Positions 1 to 8,835 of a DNA stretch of 64,000 nucleotides are shown here, one piece after another. Origin of the DNA: Candidatus Saccharicenans subterraneus. GTDB taxonomy: Bacteria; Acidobacteriota; Aminicenantia; Aminicenantales; Saccharicenantaceae. A program made the position numbers and the translations under genes. Location: positions 1-64,000 of the forward strand of contig QUAH01000002.1 of the NCBI GenBank assembly GCA_003426165.1. The letters are read 5' to 3'. The notes under the pieces are model-generated. The model searched no databases. It saw only the letters and a program-made list of their open reading frames with translations, and had not been told where the DNA came from. The stretch's first letter is position 1, and every line of letters starts with the position of its first letter.

Positions 1-68
1 CTTGCCTCCTGGCTAATCTCATCCCCAAATCTATCCCCCTGACCAGCCAGAAGACAACCCGATTTCGC

Positions 69-123
69 GTAGATTTTCTCGTGAGGCAACGAATCGTTTT
101 CAAGTAGATTTTAAGTGAGGCAA
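69..123 (+). repeat. short direct repeat upstream of first operon
   Basis: Two imperfect copies of a unit made of GTAGATTTT followed by GTGAGGCAA occur at 69-89 and 104-123, about 35 bases apart. A weaker third version (a T-rich run, then TTGAGGCAG) lies at 171-186 and supplies the GAGG ribosome-binding site of the first gene. The copies stand just upstream of the promoter at 133-161. They could be regulator sites or simply remnants of duplicated sequence; nothing more can be said from the sequence. Confidence 0.4.
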
Positions 124-132
124 TTCGCATTC

Positions 133-161
133 TTGACAGGGGCTGGCGATTGGCGTTTAAT
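133..161 (+). promoter_or_regulatory. sigma-70-type promoter of the Lon-like operon
   Basis: TTGACA at 133-138 is a perfect -35 box. TTTAAT at 156-161 follows after 17 bases and matches the -10 consensus at five of six positions. The expected transcription start near 168 leaves a leader of about 24 bases before the TTG start at 192. Confidence 0.65.
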
Positions 162-191
162 TAGTGGGTATTTTTTATTGAGGCAGTCAGG

Positions 192-1244
192 TTGGCCGAG
201 GAACGGAAGATTCTTCTCAGGCTCTTACACATAATAAATAACAACTATACAGAATCCGACCTGGAAGACCTGATCATGTCCATGGTCAGGCTGATTCTTC
301 CCCTTATCACGAAACAGAGCGGCCTTTACCTGAAGCTGGCCGGCTATCAGCCCAGGGATATCGCCCTGTTGACCGTTTCTCCCCTGTTCATCAGGAACAG
401 GCAGGATAGGTTCCCGGTCCTCGAAAAGCTCTTCAACTGGAAAATAGTCGAGAAGTTCATGGTGGCCAGTGAAGCTGATTTCAGGCGTTACCTGAGAAAT
501 ATCCTGGCCCGGCGCCTGAAGCAGACTTTCTACTACCTGAGCGGTGAAATCCGACCCGAGAGGACCAAGATCAAGCGGGAAATCCTTTATGCCCTGAAAA
601 AGCTCCCCGGCTGCCGGATTGTCAAAGAAAGCGGCCGGACTCAGGTCACCATCTGGCAGGATGGCACGGAAAAAGTAAAGTCAACCCTGCTCCTGGACGA
701 CCAGGCAGACCGGTTGCTCGCAATCTGCCTGAACCGGGGACTGGGTGGTCTGCAGGTTCCAAAATTCTTCAAGAAACTGGTTGAGGTCATGTCCGACCAG
801 GGACTGGCGGCCGAAGTCTCCCTGAATACCCTCCTGGAAATCTACATCGAGACCCAGAAAAATTTCCTGCTGTCCGAAGTCAGCCACGGGCCGGTTCCCT
901 GGACCCATCCCGAAACCGGTACTTCCAGAACTGATTTGAGTAACTGGATTGAAGAGTTAAGAGCCAGAAACGCCCTGCTTCTTAACCGCTACCTGGCCAG
1001 AAACAAGATCGGAACAAAGGAAAAGGCTGCTTTTCTGCAGGCTCTTGACGACCTGCTCCAGGACTGGCAGGACGGGGGGCAGGAAAAATCGCTTTACGAA
1101 TACCTGAAGAAATACGCACCGGAGATATCCTCGGAGGAATACAGAAAGGAAAAGAGAAAAATACTGGAGTACCTGGTCAAAACTTCCAGGGATTTCCTCA
1201 AGATTAAACTTCACGAACAACAGACAGCTTCGGGGGGAATGTGA
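192..1244 (+). CDS. uncharacterised helical protein, first gene of Lon-like operon
   Basis: I do not recognise this 350-residue protein. It is rich in charged helical stretches with no signal peptide or membrane segment, so it is probably cytoplasmic. The part around residues 90-130 is strongly basic (an RRYLRNILARRLKQ-like stretch), which could bind nucleic acid, and the C-terminus (about 265-345) looks coiled. The start is TTG at 192, chosen because a GAGG motif at 180-183 lies 8 bases upstream and an in-frame stop blocks extension further upstream. It overlaps the next gene by 4 bases, so translation is probably coupled. Context (membrane Lon-like protease two genes on) suggests a role in the same regulatory or proteolytic process, but no function is assigned. 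Confidence 0.75.
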   Translation: MAEERKILLRLLHIINNNYTESDLEDLIMSMVRLILPLITKQSGLYLKLAGYQPRDIALLTVSPLFIRNRQDRFPVLEKLFNWKIVEKFMVASEADFRRYLRNILARRLKQTFYYLSGEIRPERTKIKREILYALKKLPGCRIVKESGRTQVTIWQDGTEKVKSTLLLDDQADRLLAICLNRGLGGLQVPKFFKKLVEVMSDQGLAAEVSLNTLLEIYIETQKNFLLSEVSHGPVPWTHPETGTSRTDLSNWIEELRARNALLLNRYLARNKIGTKEKAAFLQALDDLLQDWQDGGQEKSLYEYLKKYAPEISSEEYRKEKRKILEYLVKTSRDFLKIKLHEQQTASGGM

Positions 1245-1927
1245 TGGACGGGAATCAAAAAAAGGGAACCAATCAGAAACTCAGGGACCTGTGTTCAGAG
1301 ATAACCAGGCCGGCAGGTTTCCGGAACAGGATCAAACTATTCCATCATCTCAGCCAGGTGTCACCCTTTCCTCACCTGGTGGGCTTCAGCGGCCTACCCT
1401 CCTATGAAATTTATGCTGAAAAGAGGGCCCTGGTCTCCGCCGACCATAACTTTCTTCTGAGAATTCTCCATGACCAGTTGAGCGGACGCCTGGAAGCCCA
1501 TCTGCTACATCCCCTGGAACACAAGTACCGGTATGCTTTTGTTGTCCTGGAAAGCCTGAACCGGGAATTCCTGACCAACCTTCACGGCTGGGTTACCCTG
1601 GGCCAGATTGACGAAGACCGATCACTTTCCCCGATTTCCGTCTGCCCGCCCTCGGCCGTGTTTGAACTGAAGCCGGGTGGAGAGCCGGTTCAAGTTTATG
1701 CCGAGGAAGGCCTGAGGGACTGCCGGCTCAGGGCCGAGTTCTTTTCAGTAGGACCTCAACCGACGCTTAAAGTTCAGACCGTCAACCTGCCGGAGGGTGT
1801 CGAAATTAAGAGGATGGTCCTGGTAATCGACGCCGAGGAAACGCTGATTGCCGTCCCGCAAAAAGGCCTGGCTTTTTACGAGCTGCCGGAAGGTGCCCGG
1901 TCCTTGAGAATTTACCTGTATGAATAA
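1241..1927 (+). CDS. uncharacterised protein, second gene of Lon-like operon
   Basis: A 228-residue soluble protein of unknown family. No signal peptide or membrane segment is seen. The first half has a motif-poor mixed region; the second half (about 120-228) alternates short hydrophobic strands, as in a beta-sandwich. The start is GTG at 1241, inside the stop of the preceding gene; the next codon (ATG at 1244) could serve instead. The 3' end overlaps the following gene by 8 bases. These tight overlaps on both sides suggest that its amount is matched to its partners, perhaps as a subunit or adaptor of the Lon-like membrane protein. That last point is inference. Confidence 0.75.
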   Translation: MMDGNQKKGTNQKLRDLCSEITRPAGFRNRIKLFHHLSQVSPFPHLVGFSGLPSYEIYAEKRALVSADHNFLLRILHDQLSGRLEAHLLHPLEHKYRYAFVVLESLNREFLTNLHGWVTLGQIDEDRSLSPISVCPPSAVFELKPGGEPVQVYAEEGLRDCRLRAEFFSVGPQPTLKVQTVNLPEGVEIKRMVLVIDAEETLIAVPQKGLAFYELPEGARSLRIYLYE

Positions 1928-4298
1928 CAATAAAGATAATCAAGCAGGAAACCCGGTGATCAACCTGGAAAACCTGTACAACCAGACTCTATCCAGCCTG
2001 TCCATCGCCGCCGACGAACAGGAAAGGGTCAGGCTGATCATCGAGTTTTTGCGGTCCACCCGGGACCTGCCCGAGGACCTGACCCACTCATTTCACCTGC
2101 AACTGGCCGGTCTGTTTTTCTTTCTGACCTCCTCCTTTCAACCCGACGGCCTGCCGCCCGAGGAACTCAAGGACTACCTTGAAACTTGCTGGCTTCTTTA
2201 CAGAAGGTTCAAGGATAAAATTCAGCCCAATCAGTTAAAGGAAACGCTGAGCAATCTTCTTTTCTACCTGGCCCTCAGCCACTTCTACCTGGGTGAACTG
2301 GAAGACGGCCTGGGTGCTCTGCTCCAGAAACAGAAACTGGCCGGGGAAGCCTTCCCTGACCGCCTGGATAACGGCCCGGATAGAACCAGGCCAGAGTTTC
2401 CGGGCGATTTCCAGGAACTCAAAAACCAGGGCAGTTCCAACTGGTTGATTTTTCAAGAACTGGCCAAAAAAATCGGCCGGGAGAACGGTCTGGCCCTGGA
2501 TTTTGACCTCATCCAGGAGAAATGGAAAAGGTTTTCGGGCTGGAGTAGCGATAGCCTTTTCTGTCCCCTGGTCGAAAGGCGCGGCTTGCTGCAGGCCGGG
2601 CAACCGGCCAGGTTGCTGCTGCTCGAAAGCCGCTGCCGGAGGACGGGAGCGGCCGAAGGCCATAACCTGGTCAGGTTTTCCACCCTGCCCGTGCATCACC
2701 AGGAAAAAACCTACCTGATGGCCACCGATGCCCTGGAAGCGGCTGACTATTTGCTCAAGACCGAATACGGGCTGAGCCTGCCTCCCTGCACCCTTCTTTT
2801 TTCATTCAGCGAAAAAAATTTTATTTATTCCGGCGAGAGCCTCAGCCTGCCCCTGGCCACGCTTTCCCTGAGCCAGAAATTGATTGCCAGCCAGCGCCGC
2901 TTCTATTTTGCCTATTCGCGGGAAGCGGCCTTTACCGGCAAGGTTGACTTAAACGGAGAAGTCCAGCGTATTTCTCCCGAGGCCCTGGAAGAAAAGGTCA
3001 GGGCTGTTTTCTATTCCGGCCTCCGCTACCTGGTCATTCCCGCCCAAAACCTAAAAGAAGCCAGGAGCTTCCTTTTCAACCTGCTGGCCAAACACCCCTG
3101 GAGAAGACTGGAACTCATAGGGGTTGACAACATAAGAGAAATAATTGCCGACAGTCGAATCTGCCAGAAAATAAAGATACCTTTAATCGCTCACCTGGCC
3201 CGGACCAGGGGCCCGCTGATCCGCCGGTCGGTGCTGGCCGTCCTCGGCCTCGCCGTCATGATCACCGCCCTGGTCATCATCAACAAGAATCCATCCTTTC
3301 ACTTCTGGAAAATCAGGCACCCGGTAATAATCGAGCTTCACGACAGCCGGCTCTTCGCCCGCAACCCGGAGGAACAGCTGCTGTGGACCTTTCCCCTGAA
3401 GAGGCCTTTCAGACCGGATAGCCTGCAGCAGAAATTCGTGGACCTCGACGGAGACGGGGAAGATGAAATCCTGGTCTCGGGAGATTACCTGAGCGAGGAA
3501 AAGCTCAGCGCGGAACTGTTCTGCCTGAAAAAGTCCGGAAAATTGTTGTGGAGCTACCAGCCCGGGCGGAAGATAAAGACCCTGACCGATGAATTTTCCA
3601 ACCACTATACAATCAAAAAGTTCGAGGCTGCGAATTTTAGCCGCACTTCGCCCGAAAAATCTGTCCTGGTCATAGGAAACCACGTCACCTGGTATCCAAC
3701 CCAGATTGCCCTGCTTGACGCCCGGGGCCAGCTCCTCGGTGAATACTGGCACACCGGCCATCTTGGCCAGGCCGCCCTGTTGATAGAAGACCTGGATGAA
3801 GACGGCTGGCAGGAAATCATTACCGGTGGTACCAATAACGACTTCCAGCAGGCCTGCCTCCTGGTCCTGGACCCGAGAAACATAAGCGGTAGCTCGCCTG
3901 GAAGCGGCAACCCGGATTTCAGGTTCAGGGACCTGCCGGAGGGGACACAGGAATACTACCTGCTCCTCCCCAGGACCACCATTAATCAGGCCATGAATCT
4001 TCGCAACTATATTGTAACCATCCAGCTCTTCCGCGAAGAAAAGATCCTGGAAATAACCACCCATGAATTCAGCAAAGAGGTATCCTGCCGGATGATGTAC
4101 AACTTTGATTATCAAATGAATCCGCTGTTATCCCGGCCAACCGATATCTTGACAGAAGCCGTTAAGGAGCTGGTTATGTCCAGGGTTCTGCCGCCTCATG
4201 CCGAAACAGAACTCAGGAGCCTAAAAGAGAGAATTAGATACTGGGATGGCCAGGCCTGGGTAAATTACCCGTCCAGGAACAAAAAGCTCGATTTCTAA
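1920..4298 (+). CDS. membrane protein: Lon-like S16 protease domain plus FG-GAP-type outer domain
   Basis: A 792-residue protein with an unusual domain order. Residues 1-210 are helical and of unknown family. Residues about 215-400 resemble the Lon proteolytic domain: GES around Ser307 sits where Lon has its GPSAG serine, and the GKVDLNGEV...LEEKV stretch with Lys359 sits where Lon has its catalytic lysine; the following GLRYLVIP matches the Lon pattern GIKxVxxP. One transmembrane helix lies at about 436-455 with arginines on its N-side, which puts the protease inside and the rest outside. The outer part contains calcium-binding-like repeats (DLDGDGEDEI near 507, DLDEDGWQEI near 624), as in FG-GAP/VCBS proteins. 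No AAA+ ATPase module is present. The Ser-Lys assignment is by eye. Likely role: a protease coupled to an outside sensor, which is inference. Confidence 0.7.
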   Translation: MNNNKDNQAGNPVINLENLYNQTLSSLSIAADEQERVRLIIEFLRSTRDLPEDLTHSFHLQLAGLFFFLTSSFQPDGLPPEELKDYLETCWLLYRRFKDKIQPNQLKETLSNLLFYLALSHFYLGELEDGLGALLQKQKLAGEAFPDRLDNGPDRTRPEFPGDFQELKNQGSSNWLIFQELAKKIGRENGLALDFDLIQEKWKRFSGWSSDSLFCPLVERRGLLQAGQPARLLLLESRCRRTGAAEGHNLVRFSTLPVHHQEKTYLMATDALEAADYLLKTEYGLSLPPCTLLFSFSEKNFIYSGESLSLPLATLSLSQKLIASQRRFYFAYSREAAFTGKVDLNGEVQRISPEALEEKVRAVFYSGLRYLVIPAQNLKEARSFLFNLLAKHPWRRLELIGVDNIREIIADSRICQKIKIPLIAHLARTRGPLIRRSVLAVLGLAVMITALVIINKNPSFHFWKIRHPVIIELHDSRLFARNPEEQLLWTFPLKRPFRPDSLQQKFVDLDGDGEDEILVSGDYLSEEKLSAELFCLKKSGKLLWSYQPGRKIKTLTDEFSNHYTIKKFEAANFSRTSPEKSVLVIGNHVTWYPTQIALLDARGQLLGEYWHTGHLGQAALLIEDLDEDGWQEIITGGTNNDFQQACLLVLDPRNISGSSPGSGNPDFRFRDLPEGTQEYYLLLPRTTINQAMNLRNYIVTIQLFREEKILEITTHEFSKEVSCRMMYNFDYQMNPLLSRPTDILTEAVKELVMSRVLPPHAETELRSLKERIRYWDGQAWVNYPSRNKKLDF

Positions 4299-4394
4299 CC
4301 ACTTAAAAAAACCCGTCCATTTTTTCTGCAAAATCAAAATTGGTGAGCCTATATTTATCTCTCCAGGTGGAGGCGAGGGCAAAAGGGCAAAAGG

Positions 4395-4421
4395 AAAGAA
4401 GGATGGGAACCTTCTTTTTTT
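4395..4421 (+). terminator. intrinsic terminator after the Lon-like operon
   Basis: AAAGAAGG (4395-4402) and CCTTCTTT (4410-4417) form a perfect 8-base-pair stem with a 7-base loop, followed by more T residues to 4421. It lies about 95 bases after the stop of the Lon-like gene. Confidence 0.6.
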
Positions 4422-4864
4422 AAATGCTCAAAAAGCCAAGAATTGCAGCCACGAGCCAATAAATTTTCCCCTTAAAAAACCGGGGTGCCAGCATAAAAGA
4501 ACCGAGATCATATTAAGCCTCTACTAAAACATTTTCTCCTGTTCTGGCTGGAATTTATCAAGGGCAGGAGCCGGGTGGTAGAAATGTCTCTTCCGGGGAG
4601 CATGGTCCTCACGCTCAATGGCGTGTTTCTAACTGAAAATAAGAAAGATTGGCTTAAGAATATGATTACTGTTAGCCCGAGAGCCTGAAAGACTCAACCT
4701 GGCCTTGAAAAGCTCTCTGGTTCAGACCGCCAACTGAGGATTAAAATTAAATAATAGATAGAAAAATCACGGTGGCCATATCGCGAATAAAACGCGACCA
4801 GGACCTGGATTACACCCCCCCTCGAAATTGGTGTATCATAGTATCAGCTGAAGGAAAAGAACAT
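4422..4864. other. intergenic region before CoA-binding protein
   Basis: About 440 bases without a convincing gene. A -10-like TATCAT at 4834-4839 lies 26 bases before the start of the next gene. A possible 34-codon reading frame covers about 4583-4687 but has only a weak ribosome-binding site, and I do not support it as a gene. Confidence 0.4.
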
Positions 4865-5260
4865 ATGAACGGCGCCAGAAATAAGATTAATGAATTCCTG
4901 AATGAGAAGGAAATTGCGGTGGTCGGGGCCTCCAGGAACCCGGCCAAGTACGGGAACATAGTATTCAAAAAGCTCAAATCAGCCGGTTACCTGGTCTACC
5001 CGGTCAATCCCAGAGCTGACCTAGTAGACGGACAAAGGGCTTATCCCGACCTGGCCAGCCTGCCGGAAACGGTCAGGGCCGCCGTGGTGGTTGTTCCGCC
5101 AGAAATTTCGGAAAAAATTGCCGCGCAGGCCGTTGCTGCCGGCTTCCGTTACATATGGTTTCAACCCGGAGCCGAATCGGAAACAGCCATCTCCCTACTT
5201 GAAGCGGCAGGAATCAGCGTCATCCATGGAACCTGCCTTCTGGTCCGGGTCAGTCCCTGA
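4865..5260 (+). CDS. CoA-binding domain protein (YccU-like)
   Basis: A 131-residue single-domain Rossmann-fold protein of the CoA_binding_2 (YccU) family. The N-terminal strand and glycine-rich turn are visible in IAVVGASRNPAKYGN (about residues 16-30), followed by the typical VYPVNPRA segment and the C-terminal GTCLLV. The family binds CoA or a related nucleotide; the physiological role is unknown. I choose ATG at 4865, preceded by an AAGGAAAAG purine run, because the longer frame from 4772 adds residues not seen in the family. It converges on era with about 60 bases between. Confidence 0.85.
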   Translation: MNGARNKINEFLNEKEIAVVGASRNPAKYGNIVFKKLKSAGYLVYPVNPRADLVDGQRAYPDLASLPETVRAAVVVVPPEISEKIAAQAVAAGFRYIWFQPGAESETAISLLEAAGISVIHGTCLLVRVSP

Positions 5261-5319
5261 AAATCTGCCAGTGAAGATTTCGCCTGAAGCTGGTTAGAGC
5301 CAGGCTTAAGGCCGGTCAA

Positions 5320-6201
5320 TCAGGACCGATAGATCTTTCTTACAAAGGATTCCTTTTCCTTCCACTTCTCACTAACCTTAACCCGGAGAGACAGGAAGAC
5401 CTTTTTGCCGGTCAGGAATTCCAGTTCTTCTCTGGCCAGGGTACCAATCTTCTTGATCATTGAGCCTCCCTGACCGATGATGATCTTCTTCTGGGAGTCC
5501 TTTTCCACGTGGATATCAGCCTCGATTTCCAGAAGGCCGCCGGGTGTTCTTTCTCCCACCCTGAGCACCTCGACGGCCACGGCATGGGGAACTTCCTGGT
5601 AGGTATTAGCCAGGATTTTTTCTCGTATGATCTCTGCCGCCTGGATGGCCAGGGGGTAATCGGTCATCATGTCCTCAGGATAAAGAAGGGGACCTTCCGG
5701 CAGGAGGGAGATTATCCTGCTAACCAGGTCCTCCAGCCCGTCTCCCCTGAGCGCGGACAGGCTGACCACGTCCACAAAATCCAGCAATTCCCCGGCTGAT
5801 TTCCGGGCCACTTCAATCTGTTCCTCGGAGCACAGGTCCTTCTTGGTCAGGACCAGGACTACCGGCCGGCCGGTTTTTTTTACCTCCGCCGCCAATTGCC
5901 TATCTTCGTCGTTTAAGGCCCTGGAGGCATCGACCAGGAACAGGACCAGGTCAACTTCTTTAATTGTCCCGGTCACCTGGGAATTCAGAAAAGCACCCAG
6001 GGCATCTCTGGCCTGGTGGAAGCCGGGGGTATCGACCAGGATAATCTGGCCTTCGGGCCTGGTTATGATTCCCCTCAACTTAAACCGCGTGGTCTGCGGT
6101 TTCTCGGAGACTATGCTAATTTTCTTCCCGGTCAGGGCATTGATCAGGGTTGATTTTCCGGTGTTGGGTTTGCCCACCACGGCCACAAAACCCGATTTCA
6201 T
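5320..6201 (-). CDS. era: GTPase Era
   Basis: A full-length (293 aa) Era GTPase, which binds 16S rRNA near its 3' end and assists small-subunit assembly. The G1 P-loop GKPNTGKS is at residues 10-17, switch I threonine pair in QTTRFKLRG, G3 DTPG at 57-60 and G4 TKKD at 119-122 (the first residue is Thr instead of the commoner Asn). The C-terminal KH RNA-binding domain is at about 200-290, with its GxxG in IIGQGGS. The ATG at 6201 has GGAGG a few bases upstream. It lies 113 bases downstream of the FecR-like gene on the same strand; any link is probably only transcriptional. Confidence 0.96.
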   Translation of the reverse strand: MKSGFVAVVGKPNTGKSTLINALTGKKISIVSEKPQTTRFKLRGIITRPEGQIILVDTPGFHQARDALGAFLNSQVTGTIKEVDLVLFLVDASRALNDEDRQLAAEVKKTGRPVVLVLTKKDLCSEEQIEVARKSAGELLDFVDVVSLSALRGDGLEDLVSRIISLLPEGPLLYPEDMMTDYPLAIQAAEIIREKILANTYQEVPHAVAVEVLRVGERTPGGLLEIEADIHVEKDSQKKIIIGQGGSMIKKIGTLAREELEFLTGKKVFLSLRVKVSEKWKEKESFVRKIYRS

Positions 6202-6314
6202 GCTGGACCTCCAAGGCCGGTTTCAGGAATGAACATGAATGGTAAAATACAGAATTATTTTATCTTAAATTATTGGAAAGGCAATCCTCCAGCAACCCAG
6301 AACCGGGGCCCCGC

Positions 6315-8348
6315 TCAGTGTTTCTCGTGGCTCGAAGAAGAGGATTTCTGGCCGCCGGAACGGTCACCGCTCGAGCCCCTGGAAGCCGAGGCACTGGAAG
6401 TGGTGGCGCTGTCGGAGGAGCTGCCGGGAGAGGAGCTGCCGGAATAACTTGAAGCACCGGAACCCGGCCTGTAGCCAGGCGGGGGTCCTAATTGAACCAG
6501 GCCATGAGGAGTAATCCTCAGGCCCAGACCCCTGGCCTCCTGCGAGCTCAGGCCCAGCTCCGGGGAAACCACCGAATTCCTGGAACTGTCATACACGATG
6601 CGGACTCCAAGCTGGTGAGCGGTCTTCAGGTCAGGATTCCAGTCACGGAACCGCAGGCTGGAAGCCACGGGCTTTTCTGGCAGGGACCTCTGTTCCGTGT
6701 TTCTCCTGAGCTCCGGCCTGCCCTGAACCTCGGGCTGGGGGACCTGTTGCTTCAGGGCTTCCCGCTCCATCGGCTGGGCCTTCAAGGTTCCAGGACCGGT
6801 CATGGAAGCTTTTACAGTTTCCGTTTCATTCCTGTCCTTCAGGAAACGAAAAACAGCCAGGTTCCAGGCGGGAACAGTTCCCTGGCCCGGCCCTCTTGTT
6901 TCTCCTGCGGACTGAACCTGCTTTATTTTTTCGGCAACTTCATTCATAGAGACTCTTCGGGCCAAGACATCACGGGCCCCGAGGTCATCCGGCTTGACCA
7001 GCATCGGTTCAGGCGGCCTGGCTGAAATTCTCTTCAGGACTTCCTGGTCTCCCCTGTCAATGGCCTTGGCCAGGCTGGCTACCATTCTTTTATAGCTTTC
7101 AGGAATAGGAACGGTCTGGGCCTGGCCCTGAGGCTTTTTCAACTGGTCCCTGGTGATCTTGCGGAGAGCCGGCTGCGCCTGGGATTCACCTGGCGGAAGA
7201 ACCGTGCCACTGGGGCCATAATAATCCCAGTATCCATAACCGTACCCGTAATAGCCCAGCCAGTCATAAAGAAACCAGGGTCTCCAGCTATAATAACCGT
7301 AATAAAAATCCCAGACCGCCCAGGCCGGGGCAAAGGCCGAACCCGGAATCCAGATCCAGCCTTTCTTCTTATCCCACTGCCAGAGGCCCAGGTGGTAGGG
7401 CACCCAGCCCCAGGGTTCAGCCGGCACCCAGAACAGCTGCCCGTTCAGGTAGGTCCAGTTACCATAATAATAGGGACTCCAGTTACCCCAGGGATAGTAA
7501 TCATTATAAAAAGGCCTCCAGACATAGCCGAAATAATCGTCCCAGATCCATTCCCCGTACTGGTTGGAATAATACTGGGCAAAATAAAAGACGGCCGGTG
7601 GAAGTTTCTGGATGGGCTTGGGCAGTGGGGTGAGCCCTTTATGCAGTTCCAGGAAATGCTTATTAAGGTCGGCATTCCAGGCCTCAAACTCGCCGAATTC
7701 AGGAAAACTCTCTTTTATCTCTATCCTGTGTCCGGGGTCGACCAGCAGGCTGGTTCCCTTTCTGGCAACCAGGGTCTTCAGTTCCTTGCTGGAGGGTCCG
7801 TAAAGCAGGCTGGCCTTGCCTTCCTTCACCGTCAGCCAGGTCTCCCCGTTCTCGGTGAAACGGGCAACCACGACTGTCTTGTTTTTCATCTTCAGGGCGG
7901 TGTTGGCGGTTAAAAGCTGAAACACTTCCCAGGAATTGTAAGCGGTATACATCAGGTAAACCTGTCCCTTTTCCAGCAGCAGGTTGGACATCTGGTCATC
8001 AGAACTCAGGCTCTGGGCCATGATGGTTTCAATTTTCAGCCGGGTATCCGTTCCCAGGCGAACTATGGTTCCGCTGTCAAACTGAATTTCACAGGGCTTA
8101 TCGTAGGTGACCACAACGTCCCCGGGCCCCAGCGGAAAGTTAAGGCTGACCGGCTCGGGCCTGGGCAGACCGGGCCTGATCACCTCAGGCACCCTGGTCC
8201 CGGGTTCCTCGGGAATGTAACTGATAAAACCGTAGTAAAAATTTCCCTCGCCGTTTAACAGGGTATAATGCTTGCTGGCAGCAACAGCCGGCTGCAGCAG
8301 CCCGACCCCTAAAACCCCTATGATCAACCAAAATCTTATTCTTTTCAT
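6315..8348 (-). CDS. exported FecR-domain, Trp/Tyr-rich protein
   Basis: A 677-residue exported protein. The start at ATG 8348 gives a clear signal peptide (MKRIRFWLIIGVLG... ending near PAVAA); a GTG four codons upstream is less likely. Residues about 70-200 look like a FecR/iron-sensor-type beta domain (GDVVVTYDKPCEIQF, then VRLGTDTRLKIE and LLEKGQVYLMY). Residues about 255-385 are extremely rich in Trp and Tyr, with repeated W-x-PY-Y-GNW units typical of DUF6600-like proteins. The C-terminal 45 residues are a Ser-rich tail. Such proteins are common in Acidobacteriota-like genomes and act in the periplasm or at the surface; the function is not known. No sigma/anti-sigma partner lies beside it, so FecR-type signalling cannot be claimed. 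Confidence 0.85.
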   Translation of the reverse strand: MKRIRFWLIIGVLGVGLLQPAVAASKHYTLLNGEGNFYYGFISYIPEEPGTRVPEVIRPGLPRPEPVSLNFPLGPGDVVVTYDKPCEIQFDSGTIVRLGTDTRLKIETIMAQSLSSDDQMSNLLLEKGQVYLMYTAYNSWEVFQLLTANTALKMKNKTVVVARFTENGETWLTVKEGKASLLYGPSSKELKTLVARKGTSLLVDPGHRIEIKESFPEFGEFEAWNADLNKHFLELHKGLTPLPKPIQKLPPAVFYFAQYYSNQYGEWIWDDYFGYVWRPFYNDYYPWGNWSPYYYGNWTYLNGQLFWVPAEPWGWVPYHLGLWQWDKKKGWIWIPGSAFAPAWAVWDFYYGYYSWRPWFLYDWLGYYGYGYGYWDYYGPSGTVLPPGESQAQPALRKITRDQLKKPQGQAQTVPIPESYKRMVASLAKAIDRGDQEVLKRISARPPEPMLVKPDDLGARDVLARRVSMNEVAEKIKQVQSAGETRGPGQGTVPAWNLAVFRFLKDRNETETVKASMTGPGTLKAQPMEREALKQQVPQPEVQGRPELRRNTEQRSLPEKPVASSLRFRDWNPDLKTAHQLGVRIVYDSSRNSVVSPELGLSSQEARGLGLRITPHGLVQLGPPPGYRPGSGASSYSGSSSPGSSSDSATTSSASASRGSSGDRSGGQKSSSSSHEKH

Positions 8349-8835
8349 TTTGCACCCCACATCACATTATACAGCACAAAACGTGCCAGCCCGGGCCAGG
8401 AGCCTCTTTCCGTTATCCTGTCCTGTAAAGGCCAGGTGCTGTCCTATTCATGATACTCCTGACACCTTAATAATACACCCCCTGAGCCCATATTACCGAA
8501 TATTAGACTAAAGTCTTCCGTGGAGACCCTCCCCGGAACCGGTTGACCCGCGATTCGCAGACGGCAGCAGCCTGGAATTCCTCTGCTTGGTGTAGGCACG
8601 AAACCCCGGGCCTTGACCCGGGTGGACGGCCTTCCTCCACTCAGGCCCGCAAGCCAGGTCAGCCAAGAACCGGCAGTTATAGATGGCCCAGCTCTATTCT
8701 CTTCGGGTGGCTTTTCGGCGATCCCAACCGGAAGGCCGAATTCAGCTCCCGAAATCATGTTGCTTTCCAGTATTTCTCTATTTCTTGCGAATCGTGTTGC
8801 TTCTCACCGCCGAAGACGGGTAAAATGGTACCAGG
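8349..8835. other. divergent intergenic region
   Basis: About 490 bases between two divergently transcribed genes. It must hold promoters for both. The only box pair I can name is the one at 8797-8826. Reading frames on both strands here have no ribosome-binding site or recognisable protein pattern. Confidence 0.4.
8797..8826 (+). promoter_or_regulatory. possible promoter giving a near-leaderless transcript
   Basis: TTGCTT at 8797-8802 and TAAAAT at 8821-8826 are separated by 18 bases. Transcription would start only about 3-5 bases before the ATG at 8836, so the message would have almost no leader. Support is only the two boxes. Confidence 0.35.

Noticed and set aside
3183-4115. 310-residue minus-strand frame in the Lon-like gene
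   Set aside because: Antisense to a well-supported coding region, with low-complexity, unnatural composition and no start signal.
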